DNA of 64,000 nt. Source: Nitrincola alkalilacustris (GTDB lineage: Bacteria; Pseudomonadota; Gammaproteobacteria; Pseudomonadales; Balneatricaceae). The stretch lies in contig NZ_WBOM01000009.1 of the NCBI RefSeq assembly GCF_008973755.1, positions 117,283-181,282 on the forward strand, written 5' to 3'. A model generated the notes under the pieces. The model was not told the origin of the DNA. It searched no databases and saw only the letters and a program-made list of their open reading frames with translations. Position 1 is the stretch's first letter; the number at the start of each line of letters is the position of its first letter. Made by a program: the position numbers and the translations under genes. Below are positions 52,204 through 61,793 of the stretch, one piece after another.

Positions 52204-53160
52204 TCAGTTCAGACCACCCATCTCTTCGATCAGTTGCTTGTAGCTCTCGATCTGACCTGCCAGCTGAGCCTTGACGGCTTCACCCTCAATGAACACAACA
52301 GGCATCAGAATCCGCTCTTCAGTGATCTCGATAAAGCGGGGATCCTTGGTAGCCGCTTCCAGTGCTTCAGCCAGGCGAGTGATATGACTTTGTGGTGTAT
52401 TGTTCGGCACCATCACGACACGAATTTCACCGGGGTCTATCTCATAGCCCAGCTCACGCAGGGTCGGAGCATCCGGGAAGGCAACCAGACGATCATCCGC
52501 CAGACTCACCAGAACGGGCATTTCACCAGTTTCAGCATAGCCGGAGTGAGTACCGCCACTGTAACCGAAGTCCACGTCACCAGACAGGATCAGCGGCGCC
52601 ATACCGGCACCACCTGCGGTCGGTACGATACGGAAGCTGACACCTTCCTGCTTGGCGATATAGTCGATCAGCAGGCGATCCAGCGTTGTCTGAGTGGCAT
52701 AGCTGACACCCGGATTAGCCTTGGCGTATTCAATCAGCTCGGACCAGTTGGAGAAAGGACGGCCTTCACCTGTAACGATGGCAGACTGCCCCAGCGTTAC
52801 ACCGGCAACATAACTGAAACTGTCCAGATCATAGGAGGTTGGAGCGGCCAGAGGGCCGAAGGTAATGGTGGAAGAGGTACCGAAAACAAAGGTATAGCCC
52901 TCATCACGGCTGTTGGCCAACTGGGCCAGTGCGACACCGCCACCGGCACCCGGACGGTTGATGACATTGACCTGCTGCCCCAGATGCTCACCCAGAACGT
53001 TGGCCAGTACACGGCCCTGAATATCAGTACTGCCACCGGGATTGAAACCGATCACCATATTCAGTGGCTTGGTTGGAAAGTCTGCTGCCTGCACCGCAAC
53101 GCTACCCAGAGCAATCGCCCCTGACAAGATCGCCGTTTTAAAGATTGTTTTAATTTTCAT
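52204..53160 (-). CDS. tctC: Tripartite tricarboxylate transporter binding protein TctC
   Basis: 318-residue periplasmic solute receptor of the Bug/TctC family. Signal peptide about 1-25 (AILSGAIALGSVAVQA). The core starts FPTKPLNMVIGFNPGGSTDIQGRVLA (about 28-53), with the ligand-loop motif NRPGAGGGVALAQLANS (about 62-78). Substrate unknown: these receptors take citrate, other carboxylates or aromatic acids. Last gene of tctB-tctA-tctC. Confidence 0.92.
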   Translation of the reverse strand: MKIKTIFKTAILSGAIALGSVAVQAADFPTKPLNMVIGFNPGGSTDIQGRVLANVLGEHLGQQVNVINRPGAGGGVALAQLANSRDEGYTFVFGTSSTITFGPLAAPTSYDLDSFSYVAGVTLGQSAIVTGEGRPFSNWSELIEYAKANPGVSYATQTTLDRLLIDYIAKQEGVSFRIVPTAGGAGMAPLILSGDVDFGYSGGTHSGYAETGEMPVLVSLADDRLVAFPDAPTLRELGYEIDPGEIRVVMVPNNTPQSHITRLAEALEAATKDPRFIEITEERILMPVVFIEGEAVKAQLAGQIESYKQLIEEMGGLN

Positions 53161-53209
53161 TCTGTTTTCCCCAGTAGGTTATTATAGATCTGCCCTGTTT
53201 GCCGGGCAG

Positions 53210-54727
53210 TCAGTCTTCGCGGGTCAGTCCCGCTTTTTTTCGCTGCCTCATCGCACTCCAACCAAAATGGAGCAGCAACAACACAGTAGCAACAATAAAT
53301 ACAACCGCAATCGGCCGCTGAAGCAATATGGCTGCATCACCACCCGACAGGATAATCGACTGGCGCATGTTCAGCTCCAGCATCGGTGTTACGATGAAAG
53401 CCACCAGGAAGGTCACAAAAGAGTAATCAAATTTCTTCAGGAAATAACCGAGAATGGCAAAGCCAAACACCACCAGCAATCCGAAGGTGCCATAGCCCTG
53501 AACCTGAATTCCGGCCAGACAGAGAAAGATTACAATCGGAATGACCAGATGCTGAGGAATGTTGGTGATGCGGGCAAACACGCGCAGACCATACCAGCCG
53601 ATCGCCAGCATCAGCAGGCTCGCCACCAGCATGCCCGAGAAGATGGAGAAAAGCATCTCAGGCTGCTCACGCAGCATCAGGGGGCCAACCGTAATACCAT
53701 GAATCATGAAGGCACCGACCAGCAGGGCCGCTGATACACTCCCCGGTATACCCAGACCAAACAGCGGAATGTAACTTGCCGGAATCACTGCATTATCTGC
53801 TGATTCTGCCGCAGCGATACCACGCGGGTCACCCTTGCCATAGGTGCTTGGATCCTTGGCCGCACGCTTGGCTGCGCCATAGGACATGAAGGAGCCCACC
53901 GACGGGCCAAGGCCTGGCAAGGCACCGACAAACGCACCGATCGCCGTACCCCGCAGGATCGTCGGCACGGTCATTTTGAACTCTTTCCAGCTCAGGTCGT
54001 CCTTCTTGGAGTCACCGAGGTTAATGGCAGACTGATTGCGGTTGCGGCGATATTCATCCAGCTGCACAAACATCTCGGACAGTGCCAGCGTACCGATCAC
54101 CAGGGGCAGAATCGGCACCCCTTCCATCAGCTCATAAAAGCCGAATGTCAGGCGCATCGCGCCCGTTTCAGGATCAAGCCCCACCGTGCCCAGCACAATA
54201 CCGAGACCACCGGCCGCCATCCCCTTGAGAAACGAGCCACCGGCCATACCAGCAATGAAGATCAAGGCAAAGACCAGAATCGCCGCCAGTTCATAGGGAC
54301 CAAACTTGAGGGCAACGGCCGCAAAGGGTATCGCGACACCGATCAACAGGAGTGTTGCCAGCAGGTCACCGATCACGGAGGCCAGCAGACCGATCTTCAA
54401 GGCGGTGCGTGGACGTCCGTCGCGTGCCATGGGGTAGCCATCAAGACAGGTTGCCGCTGATGATGCCTCACCCGGTGTATTGAGCAGAATCGCCGATACG
54501 GCACTGCCGGCAGCCGTCCCCTTGGACAGACCGATCAGAAAGGAGATTGCCGCATAGGGCGACATGTAGAAAGTCAGTGGAATCGCGATGGCGATAGCGA
54601 CAGATCGGTTCAGGCCGGGAATAACCCCGACAATATAGCCCATCAGAACACCACCGAAGATGACGAAGATGGATTCCCAGCTCAGTGCGATCGCAAAAGC
54701 ATCGCTGACAGCATTAAAATCAGGCAC
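53210..54727 (-). CDS. tctA: Tripartite tricarboxylate transporter large membrane subunit TctA
   Basis: 505-residue integral membrane permease with about 12 segments. Signatures: GVIPGLNRSVAIAIAIPLTF (about 32-51), GTAAGSAVSAILLNTPGEAS (about 70-89) and GALPGLGPSVGSFMSYGAAKR (about 268-288). It begins with GTG directly after the tctB stop (TAA-GTG), with GGAG 8 bases before, so the two are translationally coupled. Confidence 0.94.
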   Translation of the reverse strand: MPDFNAVSDAFAIALSWESIFVIFGGVLMGYIVGVIPGLNRSVAIAIAIPLTFYMSPYAAISFLIGLSKGTAAGSAVSAILLNTPGEASSAATCLDGYPMARDGRPRTALKIGLLASVIGDLLATLLLIGVAIPFAAVALKFGPYELAAILVFALIFIAGMAGGSFLKGMAAGGLGIVLGTVGLDPETGAMRLTFGFYELMEGVPILPLVIGTLALSEMFVQLDEYRRNRNQSAINLGDSKKDDLSWKEFKMTVPTILRGTAIGAFVGALPGLGPSVGSFMSYGAAKRAAKDPSTYGKGDPRGIAAAESADNAVIPASYIPLFGLGIPGSVSAALLVGAFMIHGITVGPLMLREQPEMLFSIFSGMLVASLLMLAIGWYGLRVFARITNIPQHLVIPIVIFLCLAGIQVQGYGTFGLLVVFGFAILGYFLKKFDYSFVTFLVAFIVTPMLELNMRQSIILSGGDAAILLQRPIAVVFIVATVLLLLHFGWSAMRQRKKAGLTRED

Positions 54728-55177
54728 TTAAACGACTCCAATTCGCATCAGATAAACGGTCAGTATATACAGACCCAGCGTGGGCAGACCTGTACAGATC
54801 AGATAGATGGTCCAACGCCGTTCACCGAGAATGAACAGCAGGGCACCTATCAGGATTGGCGCTATCCAGGTTAATGGAAAGTAGATCGCAAGGCAGATAA
54901 AGACCAGCACATAGAGAAACGGCCAGACATGATGCCAGAGTTCATCAAGGCTGACCCCCACGATGACAGGCTCTTTCGCCTTGATCATGTGGATGAGAGA
55001 CGTTACGACAAGCAGACCCGCGAACAGCAGGATAACCCAGGCACCGATAGTGGCAACCAGTTGCGGCGGCAGACCAAATGAGAAGCCGCCTCCACCATAT
55101 TGCGGTATTATCCAGGTTAGCAGCATGACTGCAAATGCAGTGGTGGCCAGACCCGACCAGAAATTGATTCTCAACAT
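54728..55177 (-). CDS. tctB: Tripartite tricarboxylate transporter small subunit TctB
   Basis: 149-residue membrane protein with four hydrophobic segments, starting MLRINFWSGLATTAFAVMLL and with the typical FGLPPQLVATIGAWVILLFAG. Adjacent to tctA. First gene of the transporter operon; no two-component tctDE pair adjoins it. Confidence 0.88.
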   Translation of the reverse strand: MLRINFWSGLATTAFAVMLLTWIIPQYGGGGFSFGLPPQLVATIGAWVILLFAGLLVVTSLIHMIKAKEPVIVGVSLDELWHHVWPFLYVLVFICLAIYFPLTWIAPILIGALLFILGERRWTIYLICTGLPTLGLYILTVYLMRIGVV

Positions 55178-55298
55178 GACTTAGACAATCCGTTGGTTAT
55201 TATAATTGATTTGTTTATACAATCTGTTCTATAGGCAGATTTTTTTATAACTACCTGCTTATGGTTTCACAGAGCCCCCGGCCAGTCAATGTTTTTGG

Positions 55299-58157
55299 TC
55301 AGCTCAGATTCTCCATCATCCACTGTTCCAGCTCTCTGGGAGTCTGAGCTGGACTGAAATAGTATCCCTGGCAGATGTGGCATCCCAGTTCTCGCAGTAG
55401 ATCCAACTGTTCAGCTGTTTCGACACCCTCAGCCACCACATCCAGCCCAAGATTATCAGCCATGTTTATTATTGTATAGACAATAGCCTGATCCCGGGTC
55501 TGTTTCGTCAGACTGCGCACGAAGCTCTGATCTATCTTGAGACGATCTATCGGAAAATTCTTCAGGTGCGCCAGTGAGGAGTAACCGGTACCGAAGTCGT
55601 CAATCGACAGGTGAATACCTGCAGCCTTCAGCGCATTCATGGTGTCCAGCGAGTGATCAGCATAATCCATGATGATACTTTCGGTCAGCTCCAGCTCCAG
55701 ATACCGGCCATCAAGCGCCGCATTGGCAAGTGCCTGCTGTACTTCGGCATCCAGCTCACCGCGTTGAAACTGTTTGCCCGACAGATTGACAGACATGAAC
55801 TGCAGCGGATATCCGGCATTGATCCAGACACTCATCTGCAGGCAAGCCGCCTGAATCACCCAGCGGCCAAGGGGCAGAATCAGTCCGGTTTCCTCGGCAA
55901 TCGGAATAAACTGACTTGGTGGCAACATCTCACCACTGCTGACCTCCCAGCGCAACAGGGCCTCAACACCCACTACTTTGCCTGTCTCGATCGACATCAT
56001 TGGCTGGTAGTGCAGGACAAACTCCTCATTGTCCAGCGCCCTGCGCAGCGCATTTTCCAGTTCCAGACGCTGGCGGGCACGCTGAGTCAGCTCCTCAGTA
56101 AAGAAACAGTGCTGATCCCGGCCACGGCTTTTGGCCACATTCATCGCCGTATCGGCATACTGCACCAACTCCAGTGCATTGCCGGCATCCTCGGGATAAA
56201 GGCTGATACCAATACTCGCCCCTACCACGACATCATGTCCGGTAGACAGTGTGACAGGCTGCTTCAACAGATCCAGTATTGACTGTGCCACCGTCGCGGC
56301 CTGGTCAGGATGACTGACCCCCTCCATCACCAGCATGAACTCATCACCACCCAGGCGAGCCAGCGTATCCTCCTTGCGCAGGTGGTATTTGATCCGTGTC
56401 GCTATCGCCTTCAGAAACTCATCGCCGGCAGAGTGCCCGAAGCTGTCATTGATGGTTTTGAAGCGATCCAGATCCATGTAAAGTGCGGCAACATGGTGGC
56501 CGCTGCGTTGTGCCTGCTCCACTGCGTGATCCAGGCGCGAGAGCAGTAACAACCTGTTCGGCAACTGTGTCAGGGGATCGTAGTGTGTCAGATGCTCCAG
56601 TTGGGCCTCCGAACGTTTCTGATGACTGATATCGCTGAACACGCCGATATAGTTGGTTGCCCGCCCCTGCTCTCCGTAAACGGTATTCAGTCTCAGATAC
56701 TGTGGGTACAGCTCACCATTCTTGCGCCGATTCCAGACCTCCCCCTGCCAGGCACCGGTTTCCAGCAGTGATGCCCACATCGCTTGATAGAAATCGCAGG
56801 CGTGACGCCCGGATTTAAGCAGAGCAGGCGTTGTACCCACCACCTCCTCTTCACTGTAACCGGTGATCTCGGTGAAGGCTGCATTGACTGCCTGGATATG
56901 CGCCTGAAGATCGGTGATCAGCACACCATCACTGGTATTTTCAAACACTGCAGCCGCCTCTCTGAGACGCGCTTCAGTGCGTTTTTGCTGCGTAATGTCA
57001 TTGAGTGTGCCGACGATATCGCACAGTTCATCCTGATTTTCCTGCAGCAAGCGCATCTCATGGCGCAACCACATTGAGACCCCATCGGCATGAGGTAGTG
57101 GATGCTCAATAGTACAGCTTCCCTGCCTGAACAGCGTCTTCAGCGCCTGATTATGCTCCACCCCCTGAGGGAAAAATGTCTGCTGCCACCACTCAGGCTG
57201 CAGCGCCTGACTGACATCATAGCCGGTGATTTCGGTAAAGTTTTCACTGATCCAGACCGCTCTGATGCTGTTGTCATGCATTCGCAGGTTATAGAGCACT
57301 GTCGGGCTGGCAGAAAGCAGGTGTGCAAAACGCTGATTCACCTCAAGCAGCCGCTTGCGCTCCTTCAGCAACTCAGCACTGCGGAACACCTTCTGCATCA
57401 AGGCTGCCAGCTCATACAGATAGCCATCATGCTTTGCCAGGTAGTCATCAATACCCAGATTGATTGCCTGTGAGGCGATCTCCTCAGTCCCCTGCCCCGT
57501 TATCAGAACGATGGGCAATTCCAGCTTGCGTTCGTCACGTATGATTCGCGCCAGCTCAAGTCCGTCCATACCCGGCAGCCGAAAATCCAGTAACAGAAGA
57601 TCAAAGCTGTTGGGCTCATCCGCAGACACGGGTAACAGGGACAGTACTGAAGTAGCATCTCTGACGGCAGTGAGTCTGATCTGGGGAGCATGCTGGCTCA
57701 GATGGCGCCGGGCTAGATCAATATCAAAAGCGTTATGTTCCGCATATAGAACACGTAAAAGGCTATGCGAACGAACCGCATTGGTGCGATAGCGGGTCAA
57801 TGCCTGCAGCATGATCTGCGCCAGCCTCTTCAGATAGCTGTCACGCTTGACTATGTAGTCATCAGCTCCCGCCTTGAGTGCACTGATGGTGGCATTATGG
57901 TCGCCCTGTCCGGTCAGAATCACCACTGCCATCGGAAGCTGTCTCTCTCTGACGTAAGTAAGCGCTTCGATACCCGAACCATCAGGCAGGGAGAGGTCGG
58001 TCAGTAACAGATCAAACACCTGTGTACCGTTCAGTTGCTGCATTCCTTCGGCCAGCGTGGCAGACAGTGTCAGGCTGATCTGGGGATGGGAGGCCGCCAG
58101 CATCCGTCTGGCAAGATCAGCATCTGCAATATTGTCCTCTATGTAAAGTACGCGCAT
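55299..58157 (-). CDS. REC-REC-PAS-PAS-GGDEF-EAL cyclic-di-GMP protein
   Basis: 952 residues. Two receiver domains (about 1-120 with LLLTDLSLPDGSG; about 132-255 with LLLLDFRLPGMDG), then PAS domains (about 275-395 and 400-515, GVLITDLQAHIQAVNAAFTE). GGDEF about 520-685 (RLGGDEFMLVME intact) and EAL about 700-945 (VVGVEALLRWEV, NLSGKQFQ, IDDFGTGYSSLAHLKNFPID) follow. Both catalytic signatures are complete, so it could make or degrade c-di-GMP. Last of a four-gene minus-strand sensory set; a 13-bp tandem repeat array lies in its leader. Confidence 0.94.
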   Translation of the reverse strand: MRVLYIEDNIADADLARRMLAASHPQISLTLSATLAEGMQQLNGTQVFDLLLTDLSLPDGSGIEALTYVRERQLPMAVVILTGQGDHNATISALKAGADDYIVKRDSYLKRLAQIMLQALTRYRTNAVRSHSLLRVLYAEHNAFDIDLARRHLSQHAPQIRLTAVRDATSVLSLLPVSADEPNSFDLLLLDFRLPGMDGLELARIIRDERKLELPIVLITGQGTEEIASQAINLGIDDYLAKHDGYLYELAALMQKVFRSAELLKERKRLLEVNQRFAHLLSASPTVLYNLRMHDNSIRAVWISENFTEITGYDVSQALQPEWWQQTFFPQGVEHNQALKTLFRQGSCTIEHPLPHADGVSMWLRHEMRLLQENQDELCDIVGTLNDITQQKRTEARLREAAAVFENTSDGVLITDLQAHIQAVNAAFTEITGYSEEEVVGTTPALLKSGRHACDFYQAMWASLLETGAWQGEVWNRRKNGELYPQYLRLNTVYGEQGRATNYIGVFSDISHQKRSEAQLEHLTHYDPLTQLPNRLLLLSRLDHAVEQAQRSGHHVAALYMDLDRFKTINDSFGHSAGDEFLKAIATRIKYHLRKEDTLARLGGDEFMLVMEGVSHPDQAATVAQSILDLLKQPVTLSTGHDVVVGASIGISLYPEDAGNALELVQYADTAMNVAKSRGRDQHCFFTEELTQRARQRLELENALRRALDNEEFVLHYQPMMSIETGKVVGVEALLRWEVSSGEMLPPSQFIPIAEETGLILPLGRWVIQAACLQMSVWINAGYPLQFMSVNLSGKQFQRGELDAEVQQALANAALDGRYLELELTESIIMDYADHSLDTMNALKAAGIHLSIDDFGTGYSSLAHLKNFPIDRLKIDQSFVRSLTKQTRDQAIVYTIINMADNLGLDVVAEGVETAEQLDLLRELGCHICQGYYFSPAQTPRELEQWMMENLS

Positions 58158-58182
58158 TCGAGGCTTCCTTTAACACGATCTT

Positions 58183-58247
58183 TAGGTGCTATCTGTAGGT
58201 GCTATCTGTAGGTGCTATCTGATGGCATTATCTGTTGTCGTTATCTG
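58183..58247. repeat. Five tandem 13-bp repeats
   Basis: TAGGTGCTATCTG three times exactly (58183, 58196, 58209), then ATGGCATTATCTG (58222) and TTGTCGTTATCTG (58235). All share the TATCTG end at exact 13-base spacing. The block lies 26-90 bases upstream of the GGDEF-EAL gene start. Confidence 0.9.
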
Positions 58248-58265
58248 CCAGTCACTTTTTAATCA

Positions 58266-58697
58266 CTACCTTTGCGGCTGATTGAGCACGCACCAGTACA
58301 ACTCGATCTGTTCGGCCACCTCAATGAACTTGGCAAAATCAACCGGTTTGGTGATATAGGAATTGGCGCCCAGCTTGTATGCAGTCTGAATATCCCGATC
58401 CTCACCTGAGGAGGTCAGCACCACAACGGGCACACCGCACAGACTCGGATGGGACTTGATCTCACGCAGTACATCCAATCCATCCACTTTCGGCAGCTTC
58501 AGGTCCAGCAGAATGACTACCGGCAAAGGCTCACCGGCTTCCCAGCGCTTAATGAACGCCAGTGCTTCCTCCCCGTCGCGCGCCACTTCGATCGGATTGG
58601 CGAAGCGTTTGCGTTTGAAAGCACGCAGCGTCAGGTCCAGATCGACCGGGTTATCTTCGACCAGCAGTATCGGTTGTGTTGTAACATCCAGACTCAT
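58266..58697 (-). CDS. Single-domain response regulator
   Basis: 143-residue stand-alone receiver: acidic pocket LLVEDNPVDLDL (about 11-22), phospho-acceptor Asp in VILLDLKLPKVDGLDVL (about 60-76), and the Lys in SYITKPVDF (about 115-123). This Rcp1-like type commonly partners kinases of the bacteriophytochrome class. It overlaps the kinase stop by 4 bases, so it is co-translated with it; it probably shuttles phosphate to another protein. Confidence 0.94.
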   Translation of the reverse strand: MSLDVTTQPILLVEDNPVDLDLTLRAFKRKRFANPIEVARDGEEALAFIKRWEAGEPLPVVILLDLKLPKVDGLDVLREIKSHPSLCGVPVVVLTSSGEDRDIQTAYKLGANSYITKPVDFAKFIEVAEQIELYWCVLNQPQR

Positions 58698-60571
58698 GTT
58701 CTGAACTCCAGATAAAAGGTAGATCCTTTGCCGACAGTGCTTTCAGCCCACACCCTGCCGCCCATGCGTTGCATCGCCTTACCGACCAGTGCCAGTCCTA
58801 CTCCAGTGCCGGCGTAATCTTCAGGCCGATGCAGCCTCTGAAAAATCTGAAAGATACGGTCATGATACTTCATATCAAAACCAACACCATTATCTTTGAC
58901 CGATATCAGAATTCGCTCCTCATCCTGCTGTGCAGTCACTGCTATACTGGGCTGCTCGCGCCCGGCAGTGAATTTCAGTGCGTTACTCAACAGATTCCTT
59001 AACACCATCCCCAACCCCTCTCTGTCGATCAGCAACTGAATCGGTGGCACCTCCACAGCCACAACGACATCCGGATAGCTTTCAACGGCTAATTGAAAAT
59101 CAATTACCTCGGCCACCAGATCACCGAGATTGACCTGCCGCTCCTCCAGCAAACGTCGCTCCATTCTCGAATAGGCAAGCAGGTCCTCGATCAGCTGATA
59201 CATCTGCTTCACACCGGCACGGATATTCTCAACAAAGTAGCGACCCTCTTCATCCAACTGCTCGGCATAAGACTCATGCAGCAACTGGCTGTAACCATCA
59301 ATTCCTCGCAGCGGTGCCTTAAGATCGTGCGATACGCTGTAGGAGAAAGCCTCAAGCTCTTTATTTGCCGCCGCCAGCCTCTCGGTCCTTTCCTCAACCC
59401 GCTTCTCCAGGTCGGATACCAGCAAGGCTACCTGAGCTTCTGCCTCCTTGAGCTCAGTAAAGTCATGCAGCACACCATGAATCCGTGTCACCTCACCCTG
59501 TTCATTACGGGTCAGCCAGGTGCGATCATCCACCCAGATCCAGTCACCATCCTGACGTGCGACACGATACTCCTGGCGGTAATCATCCGGCCCGGAGGAT
59601 AAGTGTTCGGTCACTTCCTGAATGATCCGATCGCGATCATCCGGATGGATGATATCGATAAAATTTATCCTTCCACTCTGAAAATCCTGCTGTGAATACC
59701 CCCAGGCGATGATACTGTCGCTGACGAAATTAACCGGCCACCCCGGCAGGTTCTGCCACTCGAATGCCACAACCGGCGAACGCCCTATAAGCTCGGCCAG
59801 CAGCTCAAGCTGATCACGTCTGGAACGCATCTCAGCAGCCATCAGATCCACTGCGCGACCTATCGCTGCCAGTTCGTCATAGCCATACAGACCAGTTCTG
59901 GCATCCAGATTCCCGGCCCCTATCGCTTTGAGCGCATTGATCAGTAGTCGGCTGCGCCTGAACCATATCAGATATAGCAAAACCGCCAGCAGCATGGCAA
60001 AGAGCAGAGAAAAAAAAGCAACCTGCAGTGAATCCTGACGCGCCTGCGCCGCTCTTTCCGCCTTGGGCTGTGACAGGTCACTGCTCAGAATAAGATGATA
60101 TCCGGGATTTATCGGTGTGTAAGACAGCAGAAGCTGCCTGTTTTCCACGGTTGTTATGCTGACGCTGAGTGGACGCTGCCTGATAAGATGCACCACCTGC
60201 TGTGCCAGCTCTTCAGTCACATTTTCCAGAATACCGTTCAAAGGCTGCTCCAGTTGCGTTCTGACCAGAGAGCCGACCACCACATCATTTGGATCGATCA
60301 ACCAGGCGTGGGTTATATTTCGCCGCATCCCCAACCCAGCCACACGACGCTGGACCATCTGGCGATCCCCCAGCATCAGATAGCCTTCCAGGGAACTCTG
60401 CTCAATACCCAGGCGCTCTTTGAGACTGACAACCTCCTCTTCAGTGACCGAGCGCTCCACGGTTTTCAATGCCAGCAAGTGGTGAACAGACGCACCAGAC
60501 AGTGCGATGAATGCCAACAGCAGCGGGGTCAGCACACGCCCCGGAAGATACAGCAGAGAACCGGGTTTCAT
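58694..60571 (-). CDS. PAS-domain sensor histidine kinase
   Basis: 625 residues. TM1 about 12-32, periplasmic region about 33-180, TM2 about 183-205, HAMP about 205-260, PAS about 265-380 (FIDIIHPDDRDRIIQEV; WVDDRTWLTRNEQGEVTRI), coiled coil. HisKA with FSYSVSHDLKAPLRGIDGYS (about 410-429) and HATPase with NLLSNALKF, DNGVGFD and GTGVGLALV follow. The kinase type matches those paired with Rcp1-like receivers. It overlaps the genes on both sides by 4 bases. Confidence 0.94.
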   Translation of the reverse strand: MKPGSLLYLPGRVLTPLLLAFIALSGASVHHLLALKTVERSVTEEEVVSLKERLGIEQSSLEGYLMLGDRQMVQRRVAGLGMRRNITHAWLIDPNDVVVGSLVRTQLEQPLNGILENVTEELAQQVVHLIRQRPLSVSITTVENRQLLLSYTPINPGYHLILSSDLSQPKAERAAQARQDSLQVAFFSLLFAMLLAVLLYLIWFRRSRLLINALKAIGAGNLDARTGLYGYDELAAIGRAVDLMAAEMRSRRDQLELLAELIGRSPVVAFEWQNLPGWPVNFVSDSIIAWGYSQQDFQSGRINFIDIIHPDDRDRIIQEVTEHLSSGPDDYRQEYRVARQDGDWIWVDDRTWLTRNEQGEVTRIHGVLHDFTELKEAEAQVALLVSDLEKRVEERTERLAAANKELEAFSYSVSHDLKAPLRGIDGYSQLLHESYAEQLDEEGRYFVENIRAGVKQMYQLIEDLLAYSRMERRLLEERQVNLGDLVAEVIDFQLAVESYPDVVVAVEVPPIQLLIDREGLGMVLRNLLSNALKFTAGREQPSIAVTAQQDEERILISVKDNGVGFDMKYHDRIFQIFQRLHRPEDYAGTGVGLALVGKAMQRMGGRVWAESTVGKGSTFYLEFRT

Positions 60572-61539
60572 CGAACCTCCCCCCTCTTGAGCTGCGCCTG
60601 CCGGGCATATTGATCGTCGAGCAGTAATGACCAGTCAGGTGCTTCAGACAACATCTGCTGCTCAATCAGGATACTGACCAAGAGCCGGGATGCCTGTGCC
60701 AGACCGGGATCATCGCCCTGTAACAGAGACACTGAGTCATTGAGGTTATGGAAATAGATGCCATTGAAGGCGGTCAGATACTCCTGCGGCGTCAGCTCAG
60801 AGCCTCTGACCAGCAGCTCCACCGCCGCATCGGTATGCTTGTTCAGAAATTCAAGACCCTGCTCCCAGCCCACCAGCAGATCCACCAGCGATTGGCGTCT
60901 TCGGGGTGACAGATCATTGCGCACAACCAGTACATCCACCAGCTCACCCGGCATCCAGCCGCTGCTGAACAGTTCGTTATAACCATCAGCCAACAACCGA
61001 CTGCGCATCGGCTCATAGGTGATCACGGCATCGACCTGCCCGCTCCTGAGCGCCTTTTCATGCAGGGGTGCATCCATATATTGCAGGTGCAGATCACTCA
61101 GACTGTATCCACCGACCATCAGCATTCCTCGCAGCAGGAGCCTTCCTACCGCCCCATCCTCCAGCGCCAGCCGTTTGCCCTGAAGGTCCTGCAGCGTTTG
61201 GATCGAAGGCTTGGCAATAATGCCGTCAGCCCCATCCGACAGGCTCAGTACACCGACAATCTGAAGCGCAACCCCCTCCTCAACCAGGCGCAAGGCTTCA
61301 TCCAGTGTCAGGGAAGCCGCCTCAAGTTCACCATTGCGCAGATTACGCTTGGTTTCCGCGATGGAGCTGAGCTCTACGACTCTCACGCGCGGTGCTTTCA
61401 GCAGATCCAGGTCCCGAGCAAGAATGAAAGGATCATTCCCGAGCCATGCACTGATACCCAGGCGCAGAGGTGGCTCGGGAACCTCACTGCACCCGTTTAT
61501 CAGCACTATCAACAGCATGGACATCAGAATCAAACGCAC
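60568..61539 (-). CDS. ABC-type substrate-binding lipoprotein (NMT1/SsuA-like)
   Basis: 323-residue predicted lipoprotein: short signal with lipobox LINGC (Cys17), then a periplasmic binding fold (LRLGISAWLGNDPFILARDL about 26-45; TKRNLRNGELEAASLTLDEAL about 63-83; SGQVDAVITYEPMRSRLL about 166-183). No ABC permease or ATPase genes are near. It overlaps the kinase gene by 4 bases, so it more likely presents a ligand to the kinase's periplasmic domain than feeds a transporter. First gene of the four-gene sensory operon. Confidence 0.88.
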   Translation of the reverse strand: MRLILMSMLLIVLINGCSEVPEPPLRLGISAWLGNDPFILARDLDLLKAPRVRVVELSSIAETKRNLRNGELEAASLTLDEALRLVEEGVALQIVGVLSLSDGADGIIAKPSIQTLQDLQGKRLALEDGAVGRLLLRGMLMVGGYSLSDLHLQYMDAPLHEKALRSGQVDAVITYEPMRSRLLADGYNELFSSGWMPGELVDVLVVRNDLSPRRRQSLVDLLVGWEQGLEFLNKHTDAAVELLVRGSELTPQEYLTAFNGIYFHNLNDSVSLLQGDDPGLAQASRLLVSILIEQQMLSEAPDWSLLLDDQYARQAQLKRGEVR

Positions 61540-61636
61540 TGATCACCTTCCGTCACAAGATTTACCTCAACTGATACTAGCACCATTGCCTGTTTTAAAC
61601 CTACCTCCTGAAGATGGACTAATATCCGAGACATGA

Positions 61637-61649
61637 CTGGTCAGACCAG
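61637..61649. promoter_or_regulatory. GntR/FadR-type operator candidate upstream of dctQM
   Basis: CTGGTC-A-GACCAG is a perfect palindrome containing TGGTCAGACCA, the usual shape of operators bound by FadR-subfamily GntR repressors. It lies about 145 bases before the dctQ start. The regulator is not in the window. Confidence 0.55.
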
Positions 61650-61738
61650 ATAAGGGAAATGTCATGGCAAGGTGCTGATTATCGTTATACACTTGGCCGC
61701 TGATACTGGGCTCTCTGTATCCGGCTGTATCTGCAGTC

Positions 61739-61767
61739 TTGGGCGTTGAGCTGAATACTTATAAAAT
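61739..61767 (+). promoter_or_regulatory. Candidate dctQM promoter
   Basis: TTGGGC (61739-61744), 17 bases, TAAAAT (61762-61767), about 27 bases before the start codon. Confidence 0.45.
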
Positions 61768-61793
61768 AAAAACGTTAATAAGAGGAATCCAAA

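Noticed and set aside
58183..58247. Possible CRISPR array
   Set aside because: Repeats are 13 bases, directly abutting with no spacers, and no cas genes are present.
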